From positions 1 to 15,753 of the forward strand of contig CALAGB010000419.1 of NCBI GenBank assembly GCA_937891245.1: 15,753 nt of DNA. Reading direction: 5' to 3'. Below are positions 7,152 through 14,362 of the stretch, piece after piece. Source of the DNA: an uncultured Thermomicrobiales bacterium. GTDB lineage: Bacteria > Chloroflexota > Chloroflexia > Thermomicrobiales > Thermomicrobiaceae. Numbering within the stretch: position 1 is the first letter of the stretch; every line of letters begins with the position of its first letter. The notes under the pieces are model-generated. The model had not been told where the DNA came from, did no database searches, and saw only the letters and a list, made by a program, of their open reading frames with translations. The position numbers were made by a program, and so were the translations under genes.

Positions 7152-8417
7152 ATGGTAATAACCGACACATTTACCCAGCGCTCGATCTCCTTTGGCCGAG
7201 CCCTGCGGCGCGCGGGTGTCAACACGACCATGGGTCAGGTCATGGACTTCGTGCGCTCGGCCGAGATGATCGAAATCGGCCGGCGTTCGGAGTTCCGTGA
7301 GGCCGCCCGCGCCTGTCTCATCACGAACAAAGACGACCTTCCGACGTTCGACCGTGTTTTCGAGTCGTACTGGCGTGCCAAGCCCGACTTCTCCGATCAG
7401 TTCTACGAGGGCGGCGAGCCGGGCGACGAGTCATACGACGTCGGCGAGGGCGAAGGCGAGGAAGCCGAAGGTACGGCCGACGACTCGGCCGAGGCCGAAG
7501 GCGGCAAGCGTCAGCGGTCGGAGATGATGGAGCCGGACGATTCAGCCGAGGCGTCGGATGATTCCGACGGCGAATCGGATGATGTCCTCAGCTTCAGTGC
7601 CGCCGAGGTGCTGCGCGACCGTGACTTCGCCGATCTGACCGAAGAAGAACTGGCCCAGGCGCGGCATCTGATGGAGAAGCTGCACTGGAAGATCGGGCAG
7701 CGCCGCTCGCGCCGCCGCATCAGTTCGCCAAAGGGGCGTTTCATCGACCCGCGTCGCACGATGCGTCGTTCGCTGCAGACGGCCGGTGTGCCGTTGCGAC
7801 TGTCGCACCGCAAGACGAAGACGAAGCCGCGCCAACTCGTGGTGATCTGCGACGTCAGCGGTTCGATGGACCGCTACTCGCGCATCCTGTTGCAGTTCAT
7901 TTATGCCATCGAGAACAACATGGCCCGCGTCGAGGCGTTCGTCTTCGGCACGCGGCTGACCCGTATCACGCGCCTGCTCCGTCGCCGATCGATCGACGAA
8001 GCGATGCAACGCGTGGCGCGCGAGGTGCAGGACTGGTCCGGCGGTACCCGCATCGGACAGTCGCTGCAGACGTTCAACATGACCTGGGCCCGGCGCGTCC
8101 TGCGCAACGGTGCCGTGGTCATCATCATCAGTGACGGCTGGGATCGCGGCGATCCGGAACTGCTCCGTTCCGAGATGTCCCGGCTTCAACGCGGCAGCTA
8201 CCGGCTTATCTGGCTCAATCCGTTGCTCGGATCACCCCGCTACGAGCCGCTCACTCGTGGCATGCAAGCAGCGATTCCGTTCATCGACGACTTTATGACG
8301 GTGCACAATATGGCGAGCCTCGAAGCGCTGGCCAAGCACCTGAGCACAATCGACGAGGTGCGACCGGTTCGCCGGCAGCACCCGATTATCCCCCGGCCGA
8401 CCGTACCGGCCGCATAG
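7152..8417 (+). CDS. coxE: VWA-domain protein, CoxE-like
   Basis: A 421-aa protein with the CoxE layout: an N-terminal helical region (residues ~1-75), a long acidic low-complexity segment rich in Glu, Asp, Ser and Gly (~80-145), a basic stretch (QRRSRRRISSPKGR, near 180), and a C-terminal von Willebrand A domain. The metal-ion-dependent adhesion site DVSGS is at 234-238, with the later Thr (SGGTRIGQSL) and Asp (ISDGWDRGD) positions also present, so the VWA site looks intact. In known systems CoxE pairs with the CoxD ATPase during enzyme maturation. ATG 7152 is 9 nt after coxD; GGGGAG overlapping the coxD end is the likely ribosome site. Confidence 0.92.
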   Translation: MVITDTFTQRSISFGRALRRAGVNTTMGQVMDFVRSAEMIEIGRRSEFREAARACLITNKDDLPTFDRVFESYWRAKPDFSDQFYEGGEPGDESYDVGEGEGEEAEGTADDSAEAEGGKRQRSEMMEPDDSAEASDDSDGESDDVLSFSAAEVLRDRDFADLTEEELAQARHLMEKLHWKIGQRRSRRRISSPKGRFIDPRRTMRRSLQTAGVPLRLSHRKTKTKPRQLVVICDVSGSMDRYSRILLQFIYAIENNMARVEAFVFGTRLTRITRLLRRRSIDEAMQRVAREVQDWSGGTRIGQSLQTFNMTWARRVLRNGAVVIIISDGWDRGDPELLRSEMSRLQRGSYRLIWLNPLLGSPRYEPLTRGMQAAIPFIDDFMTVHNMASLEALAKHLSTIDEVRPVRRQHPIIPRPTVPAA

Positions 8418-8434
8418 CGCACAAGGAGTCTGAT

Positions 8435-8749
8435 ATGCGCGATATTCTTCCCGACATCGAACGCTGGCAAGCGGACGGCGAAACAATCGCCATCGCCACG
8501 GTGGTACGCGCCTCAGGCTCCTCACCGCGTCCGGTCGGCGCGAAACTCTGTGTCACCCGCAGCGGCCGAATGGCCGGTTCGGTCAGCGGCGGCTGCGTTG
8601 AGGGCGCCGTATTCGAAACCGCGATGAAGGTGCTGGACAGCGGCACGCCACAGCTCGTCCACTACGGCATCAGCGACGAGATGGCCTGGGACGTCGGTCT
8701 CAGTTGCGGCGGGGTCATCGACGTCTTCATCGAGCCGTATCAGGCATGA
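8435..8749 (+). CDS. Stand-alone XdhC/CoxI N-terminal domain protein
   Basis: A 104-aa protein consisting only of the XdhC/CoxI N-terminal domain. Members of this family bind the molybdenum cofactor and assist its sulfuration and insertion into hydroxylases. Conserved features are VVRASGSSPRPVGAK (24-37), SVSGGCVEG (49-57, Cys54) and the closing LSCGG (89-93, Cys91). The usual C-terminal Rossmann domain is absent and is supplied by the next gene. ATG 8435 has an ideal ribosome site, AAGGAG (8423-8428), 6 nt upstream. The stop overlaps the next start in ATGA at 8746-8749, indicating translational coupling and a genuine two-gene arrangement. Confidence 0.9.
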   Translation: MRDILPDIERWQADGETIAIATVVRASGSSPRPVGAKLCVTRSGRMAGSVSGGCVEGAVFETAMKVLDSGTPQLVHYGISDEMAWDVGLSCGGVIDVFIEPYQA

Positions 8750-9546
8750 GCGGCACCGGTATGTTTGAAAAACTCCGCAGGGCGATCCAGGAGGAAGACC
8801 CCGTCGCGATGGCGACGGTCGTCAGTGGCGAAAACCTCGGATCCAAACTGCTGCTGCACTTCGATGGCGCGGTCGATGGCTCACTCGGCAACCAGGAGCT
8901 CGACCAGCTCGTCACGTCGGATGCCGCCGAAATGCTCCCCGGCGACAAGAGCGAAACGCGGAGCTACACCCTCGCGAGCGGTGAAGCATTCGATGTCTAC
9001 ATCGAAAGCTATCTCCCGCCACGCCGGCTCGTCATCGTCGGTGCGGTGCACATCGCGATTCCGCTGGTGTCGTTCGCCAAAGAGCTTGGCTACCATACAA
9101 CGGTAATCGATGCACGAGCCCTCTTCGCTTCAGACGAGCGCTTCCCGCACGCCGATGAACTGATCGAAGCGTGGCCCGATGAGGCGCTCTCCCGGCTGAC
9201 ACTCGGCCCTGAGACGGCGATTGTCATGTTGGCTCACGATCCGAAGTTCGAGGATCCGGCGATGGAAGTCGCGCTCAAGAGCCGGGCCGGCTACATCGGC
9301 GCGATGGGCAGTCGCAAGACGAGTGCCGAACGGAATCAGCGCCTCATCGCGTCAGGCAAGTTCACAGAGGACGAAGTCGCTCGCATTCACGGCCCGGTCG
9401 GCATCAACATCGGTGCCCGCGAACCGGGCGAAGTCGCGATCAGTATTCTGGCGGAAATCATCGCCGTCCGGCGCGGACGCGACCCGCACAAGCCCGACTC
9501 GACGCTTCTCTCGGCGAAACTCGATACTCCCGCACCGAGCGCATGA
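8746..9546 (+). CDS. XdhC/CoxF-family protein with Rossmann domain
   Basis: A 266-aa XdhC-family maturation protein. Residues ~1-90 resemble the XdhC N-domain but are degenerate: the SGGC cysteine motif is missing (GAVDGSLGNQEL stands there). Residues 93-240 form the XdhC Rossmann domain, with VIVGAVHIA at 96-104 as the nucleotide-binding loop, then VIDARALFASDERFPHAD, YIGAMGSRKT and the family-typical end HGPVGINIGAREPGEVAISI. Family role: binding Mo cofactor and protecting or sulfurating it before insertion. The start is placed at the ATGA overlap (8746) with the small XdhC gene; ATG 8761 is an alternative. It likely works as a complex with the 104-aa partner that retains the cysteines. Its stop overlaps mocA by 4 bp. 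Confidence 0.9.
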   Translation: MSGTGMFEKLRRAIQEEDPVAMATVVSGENLGSKLLLHFDGAVDGSLGNQELDQLVTSDAAEMLPGDKSETRSYTLASGEAFDVYIESYLPPRRLVIVGAVHIAIPLVSFAKELGYHTTVIDARALFASDERFPHADELIEAWPDEALSRLTLGPETAIVMLAHDPKFEDPAMEVALKSRAGYIGAMGSRKTSAERNQRLIASGKFTEDEVARIHGPVGINIGAREPGEVAISILAEIIAVRRGRDPHKPDSTLLSAKLDTPAPSA

Positions 9547-10151
9547 GTCGTATCGCTGGCGTTATCCTGGCGGCTGGTTCATCCAGCCGCCTCGGCGAGC
9601 CAAAACAACTGCTTGACCTCGGCGGCCGTCCGGTGCTGGCACACACGCTGGCGGCCGTCCGGCAAACATCGCTCGACCCGCTCGCCATCGTGCTCGGTCA
9701 TGCTGCCGCTGAAATCGAGCAGCGCGTTGACCTCCGCGACGTACAAACGATCCATAATCCCGATTATCAATCCGGCCAGAGTTCGTCGATACGCGCCGCG
9801 CTCGCCGCGCTCTCGGACGATATCGATGGAGTCGTATTCATCCTTGGGGATCAGCCACTCGTCGAACCGGCGGTCATCGACCGGCTGGTGCGTGCCTTTC
9901 GCACTGAAGACGCACCAATCGTCCAGCCGAAGTACCACGAAGGTCGCGGCAATCCGGTGCTCATCGCTCGATCGCTCTTCAGCGAATTGGCCGAAGTCAC
10001 CGGCGACACCGGCGCGCGACCACTGATTCAACGACACCACGATGCGGTACGACTCGTCGATGCGACGGAGTTCAGTCGCCCGGATGATATCGACACGCGC
10101 GAAGACTACGAGAACATCCTGCGCGAGTTTGCGGCGCGGTGCGACGCATGA
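9543..10151 (+). CDS. mocA: Molybdenum cofactor cytidylyltransferase-like protein (MocA/MobA family)
   Basis: A 202-aa nucleotidyltransferase that most likely converts Mo-molybdopterin plus CTP to the cytosine dinucleotide cofactor used by this hydroxylase family. The N-terminal nucleotide-binding signature LAAGSSSRLGEPKQLL is at 9-24, and the metal-binding GDQP at 102-105. The later YHEGRGNPVLI and GDTGAR are family-typical. MobA (GTP-specific) is the alternative; the PKQLL form and location in a molybdenum hydroxylase operon favour MocA, but nucleotide choice is inferred. The ATG overlaps the XdhC stop (9543-9546) and its own stop overlaps the Nudix start, so it is translationally coupled on both sides. 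Confidence 0.88.
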   Translation: MSRIAGVILAAGSSSRLGEPKQLLDLGGRPVLAHTLAAVRQTSLDPLAIVLGHAAAEIEQRVDLRDVQTIHNPDYQSGQSSSIRAALAALSDDIDGVVFILGDQPLVEPAVIDRLVRAFRTEDAPIVQPKYHEGRGNPVLIARSLFSELAEVTGDTGARPLIQRHHDAVRLVDATEFSRPDDIDTREDYENILREFAARCDA

Positions 10152-10672
10152 GCTACAACTTTCGGGGCGAGATCCGCTTCTGTCCATATTGCGCCGAGAT
10201 GCTGGAGTGGCAGGAAACCGACGGCGTTCCCCGACCGCACTGTCCGGTCTGCGTTACGACGTTCTATCAGGACCCGAAACTTGCGGTCGCCATCTTGATC
10301 GAGCACGACGGTGGGTTGCTCCTGCAGCGACGGGCGATCGATCCCGGTAAAGGCAAATGGACGTTCCCGTCCGGTTATGTCGATCGTGGCGAGCGTGTCG
10401 AAGACGCCGCGGTCCGCGAGGCGCTCGAAGAAACCGGGCTGGAGGTTCAGCTGACCGGCCTGCTCGGGCTGTATTCGGACACCGGGAACCCGGTCGTGCT
10501 GGCGGTGTACGCGGCCGATGTGATTGGCGGCAGCGTCATCGCGAGCGACGAAAGCGACGACATCGCGAGTTTCCATGCAACAAATCTGCCGGAACTCGCT
10601 TTCTCCCATGATGCTGAGATCATCGCCGGCTGGCAGGCACAACGACGATCGGACGAGTCGGAGACCGCGTGA
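10148..10672 (+). CDS. Nudix hydrolase with N-terminal zinc ribbon
   Basis: A 174-aa hydrolase of nucleoside diphosphate-linked substrates. Residues 12-35 form a zinc ribbon with two CxxC pairs (Cys12/Cys15 and Cys32/Cys35), followed by a strand pair (LAVAILIEHDGGLLLQRR). The Nudix box is complete: Gly76, Glu82, then REALEETGL at 90-98, matching GX5EX7REUXEEXGU. The substrate cannot be read from the motif; the zinc ribbon resembles that of NADH pyrophosphatases, but the NudC-specific downstream motif is not seen. ATG 10148 is chosen for the ATGA overlap with mocA; a start at 10139 is possible. Its stop overlaps the CorA-type gene, so it belongs to the cofactor operon by layout. Confidence 0.92.
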   Translation: MSYNFRGEIRFCPYCAEMLEWQETDGVPRPHCPVCVTTFYQDPKLAVAILIEHDGGLLLQRRAIDPGKGKWTFPSGYVDRGERVEDAAVREALEETGLEVQLTGLLGLYSDTGNPVVLAVYAADVIGGSVIASDESDDIASFHATNLPELAFSHDAEIIAGWQAQRRSDESETA

Positions 10673-11640
10673 TCAAGATCCAGCTGCTCAACACCGAGCA
10701 GATTGACGCCGACATGGTGACCGTCGCATCGCTCGACAAGGTCGTGGAGAAGCCACATACGCTGCTCTGGGTCGATCTTGTCGATCCCACACCCGACGAC
10801 TTTGCCCGTATTGAGAGGGAATTCCACTTCCACGCCCTGGCGCTCGAAGACGCCCAGAAACGGCACCAGCGGCCGAAAATCGATATCTACGACTCGTATT
10901 TCTTCATCGTCTTCTATGCCGTGCGGCTGGCCGAAGGTGAATCGCTCTTCGAGACACAGGAGATCTCGTTCTTCGTTGGCGAGAACTACCTTGTCTCGGT
11001 GCATTCAGGGACGTGCAAAGAGATCGACGGCACCGTGAAACGGTGGCGTGAAAATGCGCCGAAGGTCGAATCGGCTGGGCCGGCCATCCTGCTCTATTCG
11101 ATCCTTGATGCGGTGGTCGACAATTACTTCCCGGTGCTCGATGCCGTCGCCGAACGTGGGGATGAGGTGGAGCGGGCGGTCTTTGACGGCGATAGCCAGC
11201 AAGCACTCGAAACAATCTTTGGCTTGCGGAAGAACCTGCTCGGTCTGCGCCGCATCCTGGCGCCGGAACGGGACCTGATGAGTACCCTGGCACGGCGTGA
11301 CGTGGAGTTGCTCGGCCAGGAATCGTCCGTCTATTTTCAGGACGTCTACGATCACGTTCTGCGGGTAACGGACGCGATCGACACCTACCGCGATCTGCTC
11401 AGCGGCGCGCTCGACGTCTACCTCTCCGTCACTTCGAACAATCTCAACCAGGTGATGCGCACCCTCACCTCCTGGAGCATCATCCTGATGACCGGTGCCC
11501 TCATCGCCGGTATCTACGGCATGAACTATCGCCTGCTCCCCTACGACACCTGGAAGCACGGTTTCATCTTCGCCATCCTGTTCATGGCGATCCTCGGCGG
11601 CGGTCTCTTCGCCATGTTCAAGCGCATCCGCTGGCTCTGA
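10669..11640 (+). CDS. corA: CorA-family divalent metal ion transporter
   Basis: A 323-aa CorA-type channel, in family a pentamer carrying Mg2+ or Co2+/Ni2+. The large cytoplasmic N-domain (~1-255) contains the family stretches LLWVDLVDPTPDDF and ALEDAQKRHQRPKID. Two C-terminal membrane helices (~262-283 and ~297-316) enclose the invariant pore motif YGMN (GMN at 284-286). The C-terminus FKRIRWL is the usual basic tail. The loop after GMN reads YRLLPYDTW where many CorA proteins have the MPEL sequence, so this belongs to a divergent subgroup. GTG start 10669 overlaps the Nudix stop as GTGA. Ion specificity is unknown. It is last in the overlapping series. Confidence 0.9.
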   Translation: MIKIQLLNTEQIDADMVTVASLDKVVEKPHTLLWVDLVDPTPDDFARIEREFHFHALALEDAQKRHQRPKIDIYDSYFFIVFYAVRLAEGESLFETQEISFFVGENYLVSVHSGTCKEIDGTVKRWRENAPKVESAGPAILLYSILDAVVDNYFPVLDAVAERGDEVERAVFDGDSQQALETIFGLRKNLLGLRRILAPERDLMSTLARRDVELLGQESSVYFQDVYDHVLRVTDAIDTYRDLLSGALDVYLSVTSNNLNQVMRTLTSWSIILMTGALIAGIYGMNYRLLPYDTWKHGFIFAILFMAILGGGLFAMFKRIRWL

Positions 11641-11715
11641 TTCGCGCGATTGCGCATGACTCGCCGCTCTGCGAAGATCGAAGCATCATTCGAAATCCGC
11701 AAAGGAGCATCGAAC

Positions 11716-12573
11716 ATGGCACAAACGCTGCGCTTCGGAATCTGTACCGACCAGAACCAACCATGGGATGTCGTCGTCGAGCGCTGGAAACTCTTCGAGC
11801 GGCTTGGCTTCGACAGTGCCTGGAACTGCGATCACTGGGTACAGCCAAGCAATCCGTCGAATCCGTATTTCGAAGCGTGGACGATGCTGGCGGGGCTCGC
11901 CGTGCACACCGAGCGCATCCGCATCGGCGTGCTCGTCAGTTGCAACACGTTCCGCCACCCTGCCTGGCTCGCCAAGGAAGCGGTCACGCTCGATCACATC
12001 TCCAACGGGCGCCTCGAATTCGGCCTCGGTGCCGGTTGGTACGTCCCCGAGCACGAAATGCTCGGTATCGACTTCCCACCGCCGGCCGAACTCGTCGCGC
12101 GGTTTCGTGAGGCGGTCGAAATCGTCGATCACCTGATGCGCAACGAAGTGACAACCTATAACGGTACGTACTATCAGCTCGACCAGGCCGCCTTCCGGCC
12201 GGGTCCCGTGCAGACGCCGCGACCACCGCTTACGCTCGGTGCCAAAGGACCGAAAATGCTTGAGATCGTCGCCAAATACGCCGATGCCTGGAACGCGTCC
12301 GGCTCGCCCGAAGAGATGGCCAAACGCAACCAGATCCTCGACGAGCACTGTGCCCGCATCGGCCGCGATCCGGAAGAAATCGTGCGTGGCATGTACGGCT
12401 GGGCCGCCATCATGCCCGACGACCCCTGGCAATCAGTCGGCGCCTTCGAGGAGTGCATCGGCCGCTATCGCGAAGCCGGCATCAACGAATTCATTATCGA
12501 CCAGCCTCGCGACGACCAGTTCGCCGTCCTGGAGCGGGTCGCCACCGAGGTGATCCCAAGGTTGAGAGGGTAG
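11716..12573 (+). CDS. LLM-class (luciferase-like) oxidoreductase, probably F420-dependent
   Basis: A 285-aa TIM-barrel flavin/F420 oxidoreductase of the bacterial luciferase-like superfamily. Typical features are FGICTDQN at the N-terminus, ERLGFDSAWNCDHW, the RIRIGVLVSCNTFRHPAWLAKEA strand-helix, SNGRLEFGLGAGW (96-108), and PPLTLGAKGPKMLEIVAKYADAWN near the middle. The GAGW sequence is common in F420-using members, but FMN use cannot be excluded and the substrate is unknown. The start is ATG 11716, because AAAGGAG (11701-11707) is 8 nt upstream; an in-frame extension to 11650 is not conserved. It is 75 nt from the CorA gene and is convergent with the ccm operon across an inverted-repeat element. 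Confidence 0.88.
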   Translation: MAQTLRFGICTDQNQPWDVVVERWKLFERLGFDSAWNCDHWVQPSNPSNPYFEAWTMLAGLAVHTERIRIGVLVSCNTFRHPAWLAKEAVTLDHISNGRLEFGLGAGWYVPEHEMLGIDFPPPAELVARFREAVEIVDHLMRNEVTTYNGTYYQLDQAAFRPGPVQTPRPPLTLGAKGPKMLEIVAKYADAWNASGSPEEMAKRNQILDEHCARIGRDPEEIVRGMYGWAAIMPDDPWQSVGAFEECIGRYREAGINEFIIDQPRDDQFAVLERVATEVIPRLRG

Positions 12574-12583
12574 AGGGACCGCC

Positions 12584-12749
12584 CTCACCCCCGGCCCATC
12601 TCCCGCGCCGCGCTGGCGAGGAGGGGGTCTTGCAGCGAACGAGTGAGTTTTCCTGATCGTTTGTGCCCAGGCAGATAGGTAAGAGCGCGACCGCAATCGC
12701 GCGGCTGCTCCCCTCTCCCGTTCGCGACGGGAGAGGGCGCGGGGGTGAG
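12584..12749. repeat. 166-bp element with 22-bp imperfect inverted ends
   Basis: The left arm (12584-12605, begins CTCACCCCCG) and right arm (12728-12749, ends CGGGGGTGAG) are inverted repeats with 19 of 22 positions matching. Between them lies non-coding DNA with two further hairpins: GCGCGA/TCGCGC (12685-12702) and CCCTCTCCCGT/ACGGGAGAGGG (12711-12737). C-rich and G-rich arms of this kind are typical of interspersed palindromic elements in GC-rich bacteria. It fills the convergent gap between the LLM gene and ccmD, with no transposase. Confidence 0.7.
12711..12737. terminator. 11-bp stem hairpin in the convergent gap, probable bidirectional terminator
   Basis: CCCTCTCCCGT (12711-12721), loop TCGCG, ACGGGAGAGGG (12727-12737) is a perfect 11-bp stem, 29 nt beyond the ccmD stop on the minus strand. 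It lacks a T-tract on either side, so factor-independent termination would be weak, but its place between convergent genes suits a transcription barrier. Confidence 0.5.
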
Positions 12750-12766
12750 CGCCTCCGGCCTCCCCG

Positions 12767-12964
12767 CTACTGCCCTCGAACGGCGCGTCCTTCGGATTCC
12801 GGCAGGGTCGAGCTGAAATGCTCACGTTCGAGCACGCTGTCTTCGGTCAGGATGTCGATTTCATCTTTCAGGTTCTGCACCTGGCGATTGAGCATCCAGA
12901 GGTACGCGCCGATCACGATCCAGGTGATGAGGAAGGCGACAAAGAGATAGCTCAGGTTACTCAC
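12767..12964 (-). CDS. ccmD: CcmD-like small membrane protein
   Basis: A 65-aa protein with one membrane helix (residues ~3-25, SNLSYLFVAFLITWIVIGAYLW) followed by a charged helical cytoplasmic tail (NRQVQNLKDEIDILTE and onward). In System I cytochrome c maturation CcmD helps release holo-CcmE from the CcmABC complex. Size, topology and position directly after ccmC identify it; sequence conservation in this family is low. GTG 12964 is chosen because GTGA (12964-12961) overlaps the ccmC stop; a longer open frame upstream lies inside ccmC and is an artefact. Last gene of the operon. Confidence 0.82.
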   Translation of the reverse strand: MSNLSYLFVAFLITWIVIGAYLWMLNRQVQNLKDEIDILTEDSVLEREHFSSTLPESEGRAVRGQ

Positions 12965-13689
12965 GCGGTCGTCACTCCTTCGGCTTCGCGTTCGGATAGC
13001 GCGTATTGGTAGTCGATCAGCTGGTCTTTCATCCGTTCGATGCCAAACTTCTGGATCATCAGGTAGAGGTAGAACAGCGTGAACCCCAGCAGGCAGACCA
13101 TGAGCGCCACAACCATCTCGCCCGGCATATTGGCGCTGGTGACCGAAACAACCGACTCCGGATGCAGCGTGCGCCACCAGTTGACCGATTCATAGATGAT
13201 CGGTACATCGAAGAATCCGATGATGCCGATCACAGCCGAATAGGTTGCCGCCCGGCCGCGATCTCCGGCATAGGCGCGGATCATGAAATAGCCAAGGAAG
13301 ATGAACCAGAGCAGAAGCGTCGTCGTCAGGCGTGCATCCCAGGTCCACCAGGTGCCCCAGATCGGCCGTCCCCAGAACGACCCGGTCACCAGAACCAGCG
13401 TCGTAAAGACCAGACCGATTTCAGCCGAAGAGCGTGCAATCTGATCCCAGATTAATGCACGCTTCCAGAGATAGAGAATTGCCGCCAGGAAGACGACGCC
13501 GAACGCCAGAAAGGCAACCCAGGCCATCGGCACGTGAATGTAGAATATGCGCTGCGCGTTCCCCTGAATGACATCCTTCGGTGCATAAACCAGGCCGAGA
13601 TACATCCCGATCGCCATCGTGATTGCCGTCAGTAACCCGAGCACCATCCCGAGGCTCGACGCCCAGCTTGATTTCCCCTTGACTATCAC
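12961..13689 (-). CDS. ccmC: Cytochrome c maturation heme-handling protein CcmC
   Basis: A 242-aa, six-helix membrane protein that presents heme to the chaperone CcmE. The periplasmic tryptophan-rich WWD motif WGTWWTWD is at 111-118. The two heme-ligating histidines expected on either side are His52 (YIHVPMAW) and His176 (WWRTLHP). Length and helix pattern fit CcmC and not the longer CcmF. GTG 13689 starts 1 nt after the ccmB stop, with GGAGG (13700-13696) 6 nt upstream, lying inside the ccmB end. Its stop overlaps ccmD. All System I key residues are present. Confidence 0.95.
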   Translation of the reverse strand: MIVKGKSSWASSLGMVLGLLTAITMAIGMYLGLVYAPKDVIQGNAQRIFYIHVPMAWVAFLAFGVVFLAAILYLWKRALIWDQIARSSAEIGLVFTTLVLVTGSFWGRPIWGTWWTWDARLTTTLLLWFIFLGYFMIRAYAGDRGRAATYSAVIGIIGFFDVPIIYESVNWWRTLHPESVVSVTSANMPGEMVVALMVCLLGFTLFYLYLMIQKFGIERMKDQLIDYQYALSEREAEGVTTA

Positions 13690-13690
13690 C

Positions 13691-14362
13691 CTATTCCTCC
13701 ACTACGCGATCGAAAACGGCGTAGGAAATCGCCAAGAACAATACATCATACGCCCCGAGGAGATTAAGCCAGGCGCCAACATCGTTCGTCTGTCCGGTCA
13801 GAATCAGCGTGGTTACTCGAACTGACGCAATGACAACCGGCAGCAGAATGGGAAACATGAGCACCGGCAGCAGCACCTCGCGCGAGCGCGTGCTGGCCGC
13901 CATGACAGCCAGAAGCGTGCCGACCGCCGCGAAGCCGAGCGTGCCGAGGAAGAGCGCCAGCAAGAGCAACGGTTGAAACACATTGAGGTCGAACAGTGCC
14001 GCGAAGATCGGCACTGAAATCAATTCGACCAGCGAGATGAAGAGCAGGTTGCCGATGAACTTCCCCAGAAAGATCGTGCCACGATCGACCGGGCAGAGGA
14101 GCAGACCATCGAACGACCCTTTGTCGCGCTCCAGCGAGATTGAACGCCCCAGGCCAAGAAAGCCGGCGAAATTGAACGCGACCCACATGGCGCCCGCTCC
14201 ACTCGCCTCCTTGCCGGTACCGGTCATGTCGAAGGCGAAGTTGAAGGTAATAATCGTGAGCACGGCGAAGATCAACATGCCACCGAAGAGTTCCTTGGTC
14301 CGGATCTCGGTGAGCAGGTCTTTCCAGATGATCATTGAGATCTTGGCGAGTCCGCCTTTCAC
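13691..14362 (-). CDS. ccmB: Heme exporter membrane subunit CcmB
   Basis: A 223-aa ABC-transporter permease that pairs with CcmA. Six predicted helices follow a cytoplasmic N-terminus (WKDLLTEIRTKE). The CcmB signature is visible in SISLERDKGSFDGLLLCPVDRGTIFLGKF (about residues 73-101), followed by SVPIFAALF and the hydrophobic series to the C-terminus. GTG 14362 overlaps the ccmA stop as GTGA (14362-14359), so the pair is translationally coupled. CcmAB uses ATP to free holo-CcmE from CcmC; direct heme export is no longer favoured for it. Confidence 0.93.
   Translation of the reverse strand: MKGGLAKISMIIWKDLLTEIRTKELFGGMLIFAVLTIITFNFAFDMTGTGKEASGAGAMWVAFNFAGFLGLGRSISLERDKGSFDGLLLCPVDRGTIFLGKFIGNLLFISLVELISVPIFAALFDLNVFQPLLLLALFLGTLGFAAVGTLLAVMAASTRSREVLLPVLMFPILLPVVIASVRVTTLILTGQTNDVGAWLNLLGAYDVLFLAISYAVFDRVVEE

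Noticed and set aside
8435..9546. A frameshift splitting one xdhC gene
   Set aside because: The junction is a clean ATGA overlap, the small gene ends on a complete domain, and the second gene carries its own N-domain remnant.
12663..12950. Plus-strand open frame over the inverted-repeat element and ccmD
   Set aside because: Its translation is Arg/Pro/Ser-rich, it runs antisense through ccmD and through hairpin DNA, and it has no ribosome site.
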